Shown here piece by piece: positions 34,955-43,934 of a stretch of DNA of 64,000 nt. Origin of the DNA: F23-D06 sp045116675. GTDB taxonomy: Bacteria > Bacteroidota > Bacteroidia > Bacteroidales > WCHB1-69. Below the pieces are notes generated by a model that made no database searches, was not told the origin of the DNA, and saw only the letters and a list, made by a program, of their open reading frames with translations. The stretch's first letter is position 1. Each line of letters starts with the position of its first letter. The stretch is from positions 4,047 to 68,046 of the forward strand of contig JBGUMF010000048.1 of NCBI GenBank assembly GCA_045116675.1, in the 5' to 3' direction. The position numbers and the translations under genes are program-made.

Positions 34955-35404
34955 ATGTTGTTATCCAAAGAAATTGCCGTCTATATCAATCTGGCCGCCT
35001 GCCGGCTGAAGCAATACACCGCCGCCATGCTGAAGCAGAATAACATGGGGCTGACTCCGGAGCAGTTCCTGTTGGTGGACATCCTCTGGAATCAGGGCCC
35101 GATGTCGCAGCAGAGCCTGGCTAACAACATGCAGAAAGACAAGAACTCTGTTACCAAGCTGGTAGATGCGTTGGAGAAAAAGTCCTTTATTGCCCGGCGG
35201 AAAAATCCCAACGACAAGCGTTCCAATATCATTGTGCTCACACCTAAGGGCGAGCGCATGAAGCAGGAAGCCAAGCAGTTTGGTATCTCTATGTTGGACA
35301 AAGTCCTCGCCGGCATCAGCGAGGAGGAACTGCGCAACTTTCTGGTTACCTTGGACAAGCTGTCGGAGAACATGTCGCAACCACTTGCGGAGGAGTACAT
35401 GTAG
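34955..35404 (+). CDS. MarR-family transcriptional regulator
   Basis: A 149-residue winged-helix regulator. MSQQSLANNMQKDKNSVTKLVDALEKK is the DNA-recognition part and RRKNPNDKRSNIIVLTPKG the wing. MarR proteins usually repress efflux or metabolism genes and respond to small ligands. It has its own promoter and is convergent with the cysteate synthase gene that ends the large sulfonolipid-type operon. Confidence 0.93.
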   Translation: MLLSKEIAVYINLAACRLKQYTAAMLKQNNMGLTPEQFLLVDILWNQGPMSQQSLANNMQKDKNSVTKLVDALEKKSFIARRKNPNDKRSNIIVLTPKGERMKQEAKQFGISMLDKVLAGISEEELRNFLVTLDKLSENMSQPLAEEYM

Positions 35405-35558
35405 TCCTGTGTGAGGCCCCGAAATGCCTTCAAAGATTGCGCAACCCGAGAACTGTCAAGCTTGCAGGGGTGGTTGGTGCCTCGATTATGATAAACAATG
35501 GAAAATCATTCGCGCTTTGCGCTCGCTTGGATAGGAACAGCAATCTGTTTGCGTCTGA

Positions 35559-36842
35559 TTAGAACAACGCGCTCACCTTCTCGATGATGGTCTCGGATGG
35601 CAGGTCGGGCGAGAGGATGAGGTCGGGCTCTTTGAAGACGAATCCCTTGCTCATGGCGGTGAGGGAGCCTCCGCCGGTGCAGTTGAGCATGATGTATTCC
35701 TCCTTTTTCACCACCCCTTCCTTGACGGCTTGCGCCAGCGCGCTCACGGCCACACAGGCGGCGGGCAGAAGGTCGTAGCCCTCCAGATTACGGTACTGCA
35801 TCATCCAATACATGATGTCGTTGTTGTCGGCCAGGAACACGTCGCCGTGGCTTTCCGTCAGCGTGTCGAACAGGCCGCCGGCGAGACTGTAGGGCGGTTT
35901 GCGGTTGGAGAGCACCTTGGCGAGGATGACCTCGGCCTGACGGCGGCCCTCTTCAGCGGAAAGGTCGGGCAGGGCCCGTGACTGGGCCTTCCAGGCGTCG
36001 TACATGAGGGTGAAGGGCTTGTTCTGGGCCACATATACGCGCATGTTGTTGTTGCCGAAGCGTCCGTCGGCCTCCAGACGGCAGGCGTTCTCCCAGGCGG
36101 CGATGGCTCCGGTGCCGGAACCTACGGCCTGGAAGTAGGCGTCAGGGATGCGTTGCATCTGCTCCACACAGCTCAGCAGGGTGGTGCCCATGCCGTCGCG
36201 GCGCGCCACGTTCTTGGCCCCGCCTTCCAGAAAATAACGGTGGTCTTCCGCCAGCTTCTCGCCAACGGCGATGGCATCGTAATAGTCATACCCATGGGGC
36301 ACGGCCACTAACTTGACGCACTTGTCCAGCTTCTTGCTGAACCAGAGGTCGTGGAGGTTGTCATAGGGCACGCACAGCACGATGGGGATGTGGTTGTCGG
36401 AACACACCTGTGCGAAGGCGCGGGCCGTGTTGCCGGCGGACTGTACCACGAGGATGCGGTTTTCGTTGCGGCTGATGCGGGCCAGCACCGAGTAGGCCTC
36501 CGTCTCCTTGAAGGAGCAGGTGCGCATCTTGGCCCCGATCTTCGGGCACCAGCCGGAGAAGGTGATGTACAGGTTGTCCAAACCCAGGAATTTGGCCAGA
36601 CCCTTGGACTTGTAGGTGACGGGGGCGCAGGATTTCTTCAGAGTGCGGTTGATGGGCATCCAGTCCGCATAGCGGTAGATACCTTTCAGGTCTTCGCGCG
36701 GGGTGAACAGGATGTTCTTGTAGATGGCGCGGATCAGCGACGGCTTCTTGCCGTCGGGGTCACTCAATGTCCAACCTTTGTCTTCAAATGTATGGCCGTT
36801 CTCAACATTGACGAGAAGGTATTGCGTGGGTTTGAATCTCAT
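35559..36842 (-). CDS. Cysteate synthase
   Basis: A 427-residue PLP enzyme of the threonine-synthase fold. The PLP lysine is Lys112 in CSFKETEA; SAGNTARAFA and the phosphate-cradling GSGTGAIAAWE are present. It matches the cysteate synthase family known from Methanosarcina, where phosphoserine plus sulfite gives cysteate and phosphate. Cysteate is the polar head precursor of capnine/sulfonolipids in Bacteroidota. It is the last gene of the nine-gene operon, 36 bases after the HdrE/D-like fusion. Plain threonine synthase is less likely because the usual SFKDRG site is altered and the operon includes a cysteate acyltransferase. Confidence 0.85.
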   Translation of the reverse strand: MRFKPTQYLLVNVENGHTFEDKGWTLSDPDGKKPSLIRAIYKNILFTPREDLKGIYRYADWMPINRTLKKSCAPVTYKSKGLAKFLGLDNLYITFSGWCPKIGAKMRTCSFKETEAYSVLARISRNENRILVVQSAGNTARAFAQVCSDNHIPIVLCVPYDNLHDLWFSKKLDKCVKLVAVPHGYDYYDAIAVGEKLAEDHRYFLEGGAKNVARRDGMGTTLLSCVEQMQRIPDAYFQAVGSGTGAIAAWENACRLEADGRFGNNNMRVYVAQNKPFTLMYDAWKAQSRALPDLSAEEGRRQAEVILAKVLSNRKPPYSLAGGLFDTLTESHGDVFLADNNDIMYWMMQYRNLEGYDLLPAACVAVSALAQAVKEGVVKKEEYIMLNCTGGGSLTAMSKGFVFKEPDLILSPDLPSETIIEKVSALF

Positions 36843-36878
36843 AATCGTTATGGTTTTTAAGGGTGAATTATTGTTTGG

Positions 36879-38708
36879 TTATTTATTTCCTTTCTGGGTG
36901 GATGTGGATTGTGCGTTGATGATTTCCGCCAGGTCGCGCACGGGCCGGTCGGAATATCGGGCGAAGGTGGCGAGGCAGAGCGGGCAGGCGGTGGCGATGG
37001 CGTCGGCGCGGCTGGTGTAGAGGTTCTCCAAGGCGGCGCGTGTCATCTCCTCGCGCTGGGCGAAGCTGAGCGTCAGCGAGCCTAACGATCCGCCGCAGCA
37101 AATGCTCTCCTCACGGTTCTTTTCGGCCTCCGCAATGCTTGCCGACTTGCCGATGAGCTTCCGCGGCTCGTCGTAGATGCCGCATCCGCGTCCCAGCTCG
37201 CAGGGGTCGTGGAACACGTAGCACAGGTCGCTCTTCTCCAGTCGAATCTTGTCTTGTTGCACCAACTCGTTGAAATAGTGGCTGTAATGGACCACTCGGA
37301 TGCCTGGCAGGTGGTATTCTTCCATGAACATCTTATAGCAGATGGGACAGCTCACCAGCAGGGTGTCGGCACCGCTGCCCAATATGATTTCTTCGTTTTT
37401 GTGCATCAGCTCTTTGGCCGCTTCGGCACGTCCGGCGGTCAGCAGCGGTCGTCCGCAGCAGAGACCGCCGTCGCGGTCCATCCACACATAGTCCACGCCC
37501 GCTTTCTTGAGGATGGATTCCATGCTCTGTCCGATGGCGGGGGTGAGCTGGCTCATGCAGCCGCTGAAATAGAGCACCTTCCCATGGCTGGCGGTTTCGG
37601 TCATGGGCTGTGTATTGATGTTTGAGTAGTCGGGGGAGAGGTTGTAGTGGCGGCGCGAACGTTCCATGATGCGCAGTTGCGGGCCTTCGACGCACACCTG
37701 GCATACGCTGTGGCACTTGCCGCAGAGGAGGCACTTGTCGGAAATCTCCTCAATGCGTTTCTCGTTGCCACGGCGCATCTGGCGGGTGAGATAGACAGTA
37801 CAATCCTTCAGATGGCTCCGGTTGACGCTCATCGGGCAGGCATCGATGCAGACGCCGCAGTTGGGACAACTGTAGACTTGCAGCTTGGCGAACCCTTTGC
37901 GGGAGTCGCGGATCTTGAGACCGGCATTGCGCAGGGGTATGAGCATCATCTCCGCCGGGATGTGCATGTAGCGCGTGAAGGGCAGCACGCACATAAAGAC
38001 GCAGAGGGCGATGGAGTAGGCCCACCACGTGGGGAGCATGTTGAGGTCGTTGCCGAGGAACTGGCGGAAGATCCAGTTGGCCGGGATGGTCAGGAAGGAG
38101 CCGCCGCTGATGTGGGCGGTGAAACTCTCGGCCAGCAGTCGCAACGGGAAGATGGCCCACAACGCATAGAGGCCGATTTGGTTCAACAGGGAGGGACGTG
38201 CCGTGCGCCTCATGCCGAAGAAACGGGAGTGCACGCGCTTGATCATGGCCAGCACGATGCCGCTGAGCACAATCAGCAAAAAGAGGTCCATGAGGAACAT
38301 CAGCAGGGAGCCTTGCAGGGTCACATCCGGCCCTTCAGCCACGAAGTAGTTGAAGAAGATGGGGTAGTAGAACATGTGGATACGTTCGGGTACGAAGAGG
38401 AAGACCTCAAGATGGCCGAGTACAATGAGCATGAACCAGCCGAAGGCGATGCTGGAGTGCATGTAGCCCAACAGCTTGTTACGTTTCCAGAGTTTGACGT
38501 GGATGAGGCAGTCCTTGAGGATGTCCCAGCAGTTCTTGACGATGATCTTGGGGTTGATAAGCGACAGCAGGAACTTGCGCAGGTCTTTTCTGGGCAGTTG
38601 CCATAATATACGTACCATCCCGAAGAGGCAGTATGACAGTACGAAGACCATTCCGAAGAGGAAGGGCAGCACGAACGGGTGAAAGCCGGAAGGTATTCTA
38701 TCAATCAT
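36879..38708 (-). CDS. Membrane HdrE-HdrD-like fusion (NarI-type cytochrome b, 2x[4Fe-4S], 2xCCG)
   Basis: A 609-residue integral membrane iron-sulfur protein. Residues 1-260 hold about five helices with His residues (LGYMHSSIAFGWF, VLGHLEVF) fitting a NarI/HdrE-like b-type cytochrome. Two [4Fe-4S] sites follow (Cys281/284/287/291 and Cys326/329/332/336) and then two CCG modules of HdrD/DsrK type (GLCCGRP with CPICY; ESICCGGS with CPLC). It probably exchanges electrons between the quinone pool and the soluble Hdr-like subunits. Its start overlaps the preceding HdrC-like gene by 8 bases. Confidence 0.88.
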   Translation of the reverse strand: MIDRIPSGFHPFVLPFLFGMVFVLSYCLFGMVRILWQLPRKDLRKFLLSLINPKIIVKNCWDILKDCLIHVKLWKRNKLLGYMHSSIAFGWFMLIVLGHLEVFLFVPERIHMFYYPIFFNYFVAEGPDVTLQGSLLMFLMDLFLLIVLSGIVLAMIKRVHSRFFGMRRTARPSLLNQIGLYALWAIFPLRLLAESFTAHISGGSFLTIPANWIFRQFLGNDLNMLPTWWAYSIALCVFMCVLPFTRYMHIPAEMMLIPLRNAGLKIRDSRKGFAKLQVYSCPNCGVCIDACPMSVNRSHLKDCTVYLTRQMRRGNEKRIEEISDKCLLCGKCHSVCQVCVEGPQLRIMERSRRHYNLSPDYSNINTQPMTETASHGKVLYFSGCMSQLTPAIGQSMESILKKAGVDYVWMDRDGGLCCGRPLLTAGRAEAAKELMHKNEEIILGSGADTLLVSCPICYKMFMEEYHLPGIRVVHYSHYFNELVQQDKIRLEKSDLCYVFHDPCELGRGCGIYDEPRKLIGKSASIAEAEKNREESICCGGSLGSLTLSFAQREEMTRAALENLYTSRADAIATACPLCLATFARYSDRPVRDLAEIINAQSTSTQKGNK

Positions 38709-39018
38709 AAATTCTGTAAAGGGTCAAAATGAGGTGACGGGTGTTGATAGCGCGGGGGCACACCATGGTGCATTTGCCGCAGAGCATACAGTTGGATAAC
38801 ATGGGGCGCACATCCTGGTCGCGCTGGAGGGCGAGGATGACCTTGCGGAGGCTCATGCCGCTGAAGGATGCGGCGGTGCAGCTCGCACTGCAAGAACCGC
38901 AGCTCATGCAGATGCGGGCGTCCGGCTCCATGTTGCAGAGCTTCTTGTACAGGGTGTTGTCCACCGTGTCGAGGTTGATGGTGGAGCTTTTGCTGAGGGA
39001 GAATCCGAAATCCATCAT
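38701..39018 (-). CDS. HdrC-like dicluster ferredoxin subunit (second copy)
   Basis: A 105-residue soluble protein starting at an ATGA overlap with the HdrA-like gene; a longer reading to 39102 is not needed. Two [4Fe-4S] motifs are complete: Cys37/40/43/47 and Cys77/80/83/87. It most likely links the HdrA-like flavoprotein to the membrane HdrE/D-like fusion. Confidence 0.9.
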   Translation of the reverse strand: MMDFGFSLSKSSTINLDTVDNTLYKKLCNMEPDARICMSCGSCSASCTAASFSGMSLRKVILALQRDQDVRPMLSNCMLCGKCTMVCPRAINTRHLILTLYRIYD

Positions 39019-40028
39019 GCCTGTGTCAGATAATGGTGAATACTGAGCACGGCGGCGCGGGCCTCGGCCACGGTCTCCGGCACGGTCTTGGTGCCCGTGC
39101 ACGCGCCGGCGTAGAAGATGCCCGGTCGGTTCGACTCCATGATGGAATATACGTTGTCGCGGCTCTTGAGGAAGCCGTCGTCGTCAATGTCAAGGCCGAT
39201 CATCTCAGCCAGCTCGCTGGTGCGCGGGTTGCACACCATGCCCGACATGAGCACAAGCAGGTCGAGGGTGACCTTCAACGGCTTGCCGGTGAGCGTGTCC
39301 TCCGCCTTCACCTGCACGCGGTTGTCAATGGTCTCGCCCACTTCCGACACGCGGCCACGGATGAAGTGCACGCCGAAGTCGCGCTGCGCGTTGATGTAGA
39401 AGTCTTCATATTTTTTGCCGAACAGACGCAGATCCATGTAGAAGCAATAGACCTCCGTGTCGGGGAATATCTCCTTGATTTCGATGGCCTGCTTGATGGC
39501 TGTCGTGCAGCACACCTTGGAGCATTGGCTGTTGCCGGCCTTCAGGTCGCGCGAGCCCACGCAATGCACGAAGCCAACCGCTTTGGGGTGCTCGGGGATG
39601 CGGGCATCGGCACGCTTGTTGAACCAGGCTTCCAGGTCGGCGTTGGTGATGACCCGGTCATACACGCCGTAGCCGTATTCCTCCTTCTTGGCTGCATCAA
39701 AAAGATGGAAGCCACTGGCGACAAGGACGGCTTTGGCCACAATGTTGACACCGTTGTTTAAAATCACATTATAACTGTCTCCCAATGCGTTGATGGAGTT
39801 TACCTTGGTCTCCAGAAACACGTTGGCATCCTTGATCTGGTTGGACAAACCGTCGAGCAGCTCGTGCGAGGAGGTCATGTCGGGGAACAGCTTGTGCCAT
39901 TGTGACACGTGGCCGCCGAGGTGGTCCTGCTGTTCGATGATGATGGGGTTGTAGCCGAGTACGAGAAGCTGCTTGGCTGCCTCCATGCCGGCTATGCCGC
40001 CACCGATGATTACGATATTTTCTTTCAT
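39015..40028 (-). CDS. HdrA-like flavoprotein
   Basis: A 337-residue FAD protein: dinucleotide motif GGGIAG at 9-14, then the HdrA/QmoA hallmark HCVGSRD to QCSKVCC with Cys156, Cys169, Cys173 and Cys174. It lacks the extra ferredoxin domains of methanogen HdrA, so it is the short QmoA/sHdrA-like form. It would be the electron-splitting or transfer core of the Hdr-like module. It starts 4 bases after the HdrB-like gene. Confidence 0.9.
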   Translation of the reverse strand: MKENIVIIGGGIAGMEAAKQLLVLGYNPIIIEQQDHLGGHVSQWHKLFPDMTSSHELLDGLSNQIKDANVFLETKVNSINALGDSYNVILNNGVNIVAKAVLVASGFHLFDAAKKEEYGYGVYDRVITNADLEAWFNKRADARIPEHPKAVGFVHCVGSRDLKAGNSQCSKVCCTTAIKQAIEIKEIFPDTEVYCFYMDLRLFGKKYEDFYINAQRDFGVHFIRGRVSEVGETIDNRVQVKAEDTLTGKPLKVTLDLLVLMSGMVCNPRTSELAEMIGLDIDDDGFLKSRDNVYSIMESNRPGIFYAGACTGTKTVPETVAEARAAVLSIHHYLTQA

Positions 40029-40032
40029 AATG

Positions 40033-41103
40033 CTAACAACATTTTATGGATTTGGGAAGCTCAGGACGCATAATATCTTCTTTGTTCAAGCCCAAATACT
40101 TGGCTTTCGGGTCGTATTCCACGCCGATTTTGTCTAAGAAAGGTTCCACAGCCACCTGGTGCAGTTGCAGACCGAGGTCCCAGGGATCATAGCCGAGGAT
40201 GATGCCGGCCAGTTCCTCGTATGTCAACACGGGGATTCCGTAGCCATCTTTGCCGTAGGTCTTGCCTGTCTGCTCGGCGATGACGTACTGCCAACGGTCG
40301 AGGAAGTAGGGGCATCCGGGGCAGTTGGTGATGATGGCGTCGGGGTGGAAGGGCTCCATGGATTCAAATTTCTTCCAGGTGTTGGACACGCTGTAACTCC
40401 GGTTGGCCTTCACGTGGTATTGCCGGAACCCATAGCCGCAGCAGTGGCGCCGCTCAGGGTAGTCCACCACCTGCCCGCCCCAGCTCTCGATCATGCCGGC
40501 CAGCACGTAGGGGTACTCCGCACCGCCCACGCCCTTGCTGGGGAACATCTTCGCATAATGGCAGCCGATGTGCTCCACAATCTTCAGTGGCTCGCCGGTC
40601 TCCTTGTTGACGAGATGGTATTTGGCCTTGGCGGCAATGGCGTTGCGCCAATGGTAGATGAGGTCGCTGGTGTGCGCCAGATACTTGGGCTTTTTGAACT
40701 CCCGCTTGCAGGCTTTCCACAGGTTCTCGCGGATCTTGGCCTCCAGCTCGGGAAACTCGTGCCATGTTTCCAAGATCTCGCAATAGTTGCCGAAGGAGGT
40801 GATGCAGCTGGGCACGTAGTTCTCGTAGCCGGCCTCCGTCATCAGGGCGAACTGCCGCGCCACGATGGTCATGACCGTCTCCTGGGGGATGGTGTCGCAG
40901 TGGTAGGCGATACCACCACAGGTGGTGTGATGAGGGGTCTCATAGAGGTCCTTTCCCAACACTTTTTGCGTGATTTCCGTGAACATCTTCTCACTGGCGG
41001 GGAAGAAATTCTGCCGGATGCAGCTGCGCACGTAATACCAGTGGTCATCGGGGATTTCCTTCTGGTAGTCGCTCCATATCTTTTGTTTGCCTTCTGTAAT
41101 CAT
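40033..41103 (-). CDS. HdrB-like CCG-domain subunit
   Basis: A 356-residue soluble protein with two CCG-type modules. The first has RSCIRQNFFP, TTCGGIAYHC and PSCITSFGNYC; the second GCHYAKMF, RRHCCGYGF and NCPGCPYF. In HdrB such modules bind the noncubane [4Fe-4S] clusters where disulfides are cleaved or formed. It ends in KCC. The gene lies between the HdrC- and HdrA-like genes with gaps of 6 and 4 bases. Confidence 0.88.
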   Translation of the reverse strand: MITEGKQKIWSDYQKEIPDDHWYYVRSCIRQNFFPASEKMFTEITQKVLGKDLYETPHHTTCGGIAYHCDTIPQETVMTIVARQFALMTEAGYENYVPSCITSFGNYCEILETWHEFPELEAKIRENLWKACKREFKKPKYLAHTSDLIYHWRNAIAAKAKYHLVNKETGEPLKIVEHIGCHYAKMFPSKGVGGAEYPYVLAGMIESWGGQVVDYPERRHCCGYGFRQYHVKANRSYSVSNTWKKFESMEPFHPDAIITNCPGCPYFLDRWQYVIAEQTGKTYGKDGYGIPVLTYEELAGIILGYDPWDLGLQLHQVAVEPFLDKIGVEYDPKAKYLGLNKEDIMRPELPKSIKCC

Positions 41104-41109
41104 AACGGA

Positions 41110-41826
41110 TTAATGGTTAAAATGTTTGTCCGAGCAGTACTCGAATGCCTGTCTTTCGTATTCTTCAATATCCATACCCATCTCTTCGGCCTTGGCTTTG
41201 GAGTACTCCTCCACGATGCGGATGCGTTCGGTGCCGCCAGTCACATCGAAGATGGCCTTGAGCTCGTCAAGCGACTCCTGCGGTATCTTCCGCAGGATGC
41301 CGGGCCCGTCGCCCATGTAGTTGGCACCCTGGCGTGCGAGGCTCTGCTCGAGATGCTCGGTATGCCATTTCCAGACGGGGCCGGACTCTTTATGATCCTC
41401 CCATTTGAAGGATTTGGGATGGACGCAGTAGCCGTAGTTGAGGATGTTGCCCGTCATGATGTGGGTGAGGGGCAACAACTGGCGACCCTTCTCCGATTCG
41501 GTGAAGTAGCCGAGGCGGGCACTGAGGTCGCGCAGGGCGATGATGACGAGGCCGGGCCCGTTCTTGCGCGGGCAGCGCGTCACGCAGCTCATGCACTCGC
41601 CGCAGTACCAGATGATGTCCGACTTCAGCAACTCTTCGATCTGCTTGTCGTCGCGTGTCTGCACGATGCTGACGATTTTTCGGGGATCATATTTGTAAAA
41701 CTCTGCCGCCGGACATATCGCCGTGCAGGTCCCGCAGTTGATGCAGGTGTGGAACCCTTCTTTGAAACGGTAGTCCTTGCAAAGCTCCTCGTATAGGTTC
41801 TTGGGTTTGTTGTCTTCGTTGTTCAT
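41110..41826 (-). CDS. HdrC-like dicluster ferredoxin subunit (first copy)
   Basis: A 238-residue soluble protein with two [4Fe-4S] motifs: Cys28/31/34/38 and Cys75/78/81/85. The C-terminal 150 residues are longer than in plain HdrC and resemble sHdrC1-type extensions. It starts directly after the SDR stop codon, which ties the Hdr-like genes to the lipid genes. Confidence 0.9.
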   Translation of the reverse strand: MNNEDNKPKNLYEELCKDYRFKEGFHTCINCGTCTAICPAAEFYKYDPRKIVSIVQTRDDKQIEELLKSDIIWYCGECMSCVTRCPRKNGPGLVIIALRDLSARLGYFTESEKGRQLLPLTHIMTGNILNYGYCVHPKSFKWEDHKESGPVWKWHTEHLEQSLARQGANYMGDGPGILRKIPQESLDELKAIFDVTGGTERIRIVEEYSKAKAEEMGMDIEEYERQAFEYCSDKHFNH

Positions 41827-42624
41827 TTACATGGGTTTTATTCGTTTGGCAATACGGGCGCACAGGCCTGGGAAAAACCGTTTTACATATACCATGATGA
41901 GTTCCTTGCGTCCCACGAGCACCTCGCGTTTGCCTTTGTCAATGGCCTTCTGGATTATTTTCGCGGCCTGGTCGGGGGAAAGCCCTCCGCCCTGACCGGG
42001 GTCCATTTTGCCGTGTGGCTGGCCGCCCTTGTCCAAAGCCCGTAACGAGATGTTGGTCCGCACGCGTCCCGGGCATACGATGGTCACACGGATGTTGCGG
42101 TCCGAATATTCGGCCTGCAGGGTCTCGAAGAAACCGTAGAGGGCATGTTTGGAGGAACAGTAGCCGCAGCGCAGCGGGAATCCGAATCGTCCGGCGATGG
42201 AGGTGGTCACGGCGATGTGGCCGCCGCCCGCCGCCAGCATCTTCGGCAGCACGGTCTTGGCGATGGCCACCGGGGCGAAGTAGTTGATTTCCATAAGCTG
42301 GCGTATCATCCCCATGGAGGTGTCCTCCACCGTGGTGCGCTGGCTGATGCCGGCGTTGCAATACAGGATGTCGATGCGGTTGAACGCACGCCAGGCTTCT
42401 TCGGCCAGTGCCTCGATGCCGTCCGGTTGCTGCAAGTCGTAGGGTAGGGCATGGACTTTCGCGCCAAGGTCACGGCATTTGGCCACCACCGGCACCAACT
42501 CTTCTGCTGTCAAGGCGGTCAGGACCAGGGAGGCGTGCTCTGCGGCATAGCGGTAGGCGCACGCTTCCCCGATGCCGGAGGAAGCCCCTGTAATCCAGAT
42601 TACTTGTCCGTTTCGTTCTGTCAT
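41827..42624 (-). CDS. SDR, probable 3-ketocapnine-type reductase
   Basis: A 265-residue short-chain reductase: TGASSGIG at 12-19, CNAG near 90, the catalytic Tyr155 and Lys159 in YCSSK. The C-terminal FFPGLCARIAKRIKPM is basic and amphipathic and might touch membranes, as in ketosphinganine reductases. It lies 27 bases after the cysteate acyltransferase gene. By analogy with sphingolipid synthesis it would reduce the 3-keto product; the exact substrate is inferred. Confidence 0.8.
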   Translation of the reverse strand: MTERNGQVIWITGASSGIGEACAYRYAAEHASLVLTALTAEELVPVVAKCRDLGAKVHALPYDLQQPDGIEALAEEAWRAFNRIDILYCNAGISQRTTVEDTSMGMIRQLMEINYFAPVAIAKTVLPKMLAAGGGHIAVTTSIAGRFGFPLRCGYCSSKHALYGFFETLQAEYSDRNIRVTIVCPGRVRTNISLRALDKGGQPHGKMDPGQGGGLSPDQAAKIIQKAIDKGKREVLVGRKELIMVYVKRFFPGLCARIAKRIKPM

Positions 42625-42651
42625 GATATCGGTTTGTGTTGTATGATGCCG

Positions 42652-43911
42652 TTAAAGAGCCATGTTGGGGATCTCGTGGTCGTAGTCGCCCTTGGCCAGA
42701 CGCTCCTTGATGTCGCGGAAGGCATCCAGGGTGCGGTCCACGTCCTCGATGCTGTGCGCGGCGGTGGGGATGATGCGGAAGATCAGCATTCCGGGAGGAA
42801 TGACCGGGTAGGTGACGATAGAGCAGAAGATGTTGTAGTTCTCGCGCAGATCGACGGCGATGTTGGTGGCCTGGTTCACGCCGCATTTCAGGTGCACGGG
42901 CGTGACGCATGCCTCCGCGGGACCGATTTCGTAGCCGAGGTCGCGGAAGCCCTTCTGGAGCCGGCGGGTGACCTCCCACAGGTGGGCACGACGGGCATCG
43001 CCTTCGGCACTGCGGATGATCTCCAGACGTTTCAGACAGCCTTCCACGATGGGCATGGGCAGCGATTTGGCGTACATCTGCGAGCGCATGTTGTATTTCA
43101 GATAATCGATGATGGCCTTCTCCGTGGCGACGAAACCGCCGATGGTGGCCATGGACTTGGCGTAGGCACCGATGTAGATGTCAATGTCGTCCATCACGCC
43201 GAAATGTTCGGAGGTGCCGCGTCCGTTAGGTCCCATCACGCCGAAACCGTGCGCATCGTCGATGAGGATGCGGAATTTGTATTTTTTCTTCAGGGCGGCA
43301 ATCTGGTCCAGGATGCCCAGTGCGCCGGTCATGCCGAAGACACCTTCTGTGATGAGCAGCACGCCGCCGCCGTTCTGGTCGGCCACCTCGGTGGCATGAG
43401 CCATCACGCGGTCGCAGTCCTCGATGTTGTTGTGGCGGAATTTGTACTTGTGGCCCAGATGCAGACGGATGCCGTCCAGCAGGCAGGCGTGTGCCTCTGC
43501 GTCATACACGATGACATCGTGGCGGTTCACCAGCGAGTCGATGGTGGAGAGGATGCCCTGGTAGCCGAAGTTGAACTCGAAGGCGGCCTCTTTGCCCTCG
43601 AACTCGGCCAGCTCGCGCTCCAGTTTCTCGTGCAGGGCCGTTTGCCCCGTCATCATACGGCTGCCCATCGGGTAGGCCATACCCCAGCGGGCTGCAGCCT
43701 CCGCGTCGGTCTTTCTGATCTCCGGGTGGTTGGCAAGACCCAGGTAGTTGTTGAGGCTCCAGCAGAGCACTTCTTTGCCGTTGAAACGCATGTGCGGACC
43801 CAATTCGCCTTCCAGTTTCGGGAAAGTGAAATAACCTTCCGCTTTATCACGGTATTGCCCGATAGGGCCGCCCGTGGATTGTTTGATTCTTTCGAAAATG
43901 TCTTTTTGCAT
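42652..43911 (-). CDS. Cysteate fatty-acyltransferase (alpha-oxoamine synthase family, SulA/CFAT-like)
   Basis: A 419-residue PLP enzyme of the family that includes serine palmitoyltransferase, KBL and BioF. PLP contacts: the DDAHGFG motif (Asp218, His221) and Lys252 in YAKSMA. The N-terminal LNNYLGLANHPE and MGSRMMTGQTALHEKLE segments closely match, from memory, the Flavobacterium-type enzyme that condenses cysteate with acyl-ACP to 3-ketocapnine. The same operon encodes a cysteate synthase. Other amino acid donors (serine, glycine) cannot be excluded without assay. Confidence 0.8.
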   Translation of the reverse strand: MQKDIFERIKQSTGGPIGQYRDKAEGYFTFPKLEGELGPHMRFNGKEVLCWSLNNYLGLANHPEIRKTDAEAAARWGMAYPMGSRMMTGQTALHEKLERELAEFEGKEAAFEFNFGYQGILSTIDSLVNRHDVIVYDAEAHACLLDGIRLHLGHKYKFRHNNIEDCDRVMAHATEVADQNGGGVLLITEGVFGMTGALGILDQIAALKKKYKFRILIDDAHGFGVMGPNGRGTSEHFGVMDDIDIYIGAYAKSMATIGGFVATEKAIIDYLKYNMRSQMYAKSLPMPIVEGCLKRLEIIRSAEGDARRAHLWEVTRRLQKGFRDLGYEIGPAEACVTPVHLKCGVNQATNIAVDLRENYNIFCSIVTYPVIPPGMLIFRIIPTAAHSIEDVDRTLDAFRDIKERLAKGDYDHEIPNMAL

Positions 43912-43934
43912 AATGTTATAAATGTGATTGTTAA

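Noticed and set aside
35559..36842. Reading this gene as plain threonine synthase
   Set aside because: The PLP-lysine motif is CSFKETEA and not SFKDRG, and the operon supplies a cysteate-type acyltransferase; cysteate synthase fits better, though biochemical proof is lacking.
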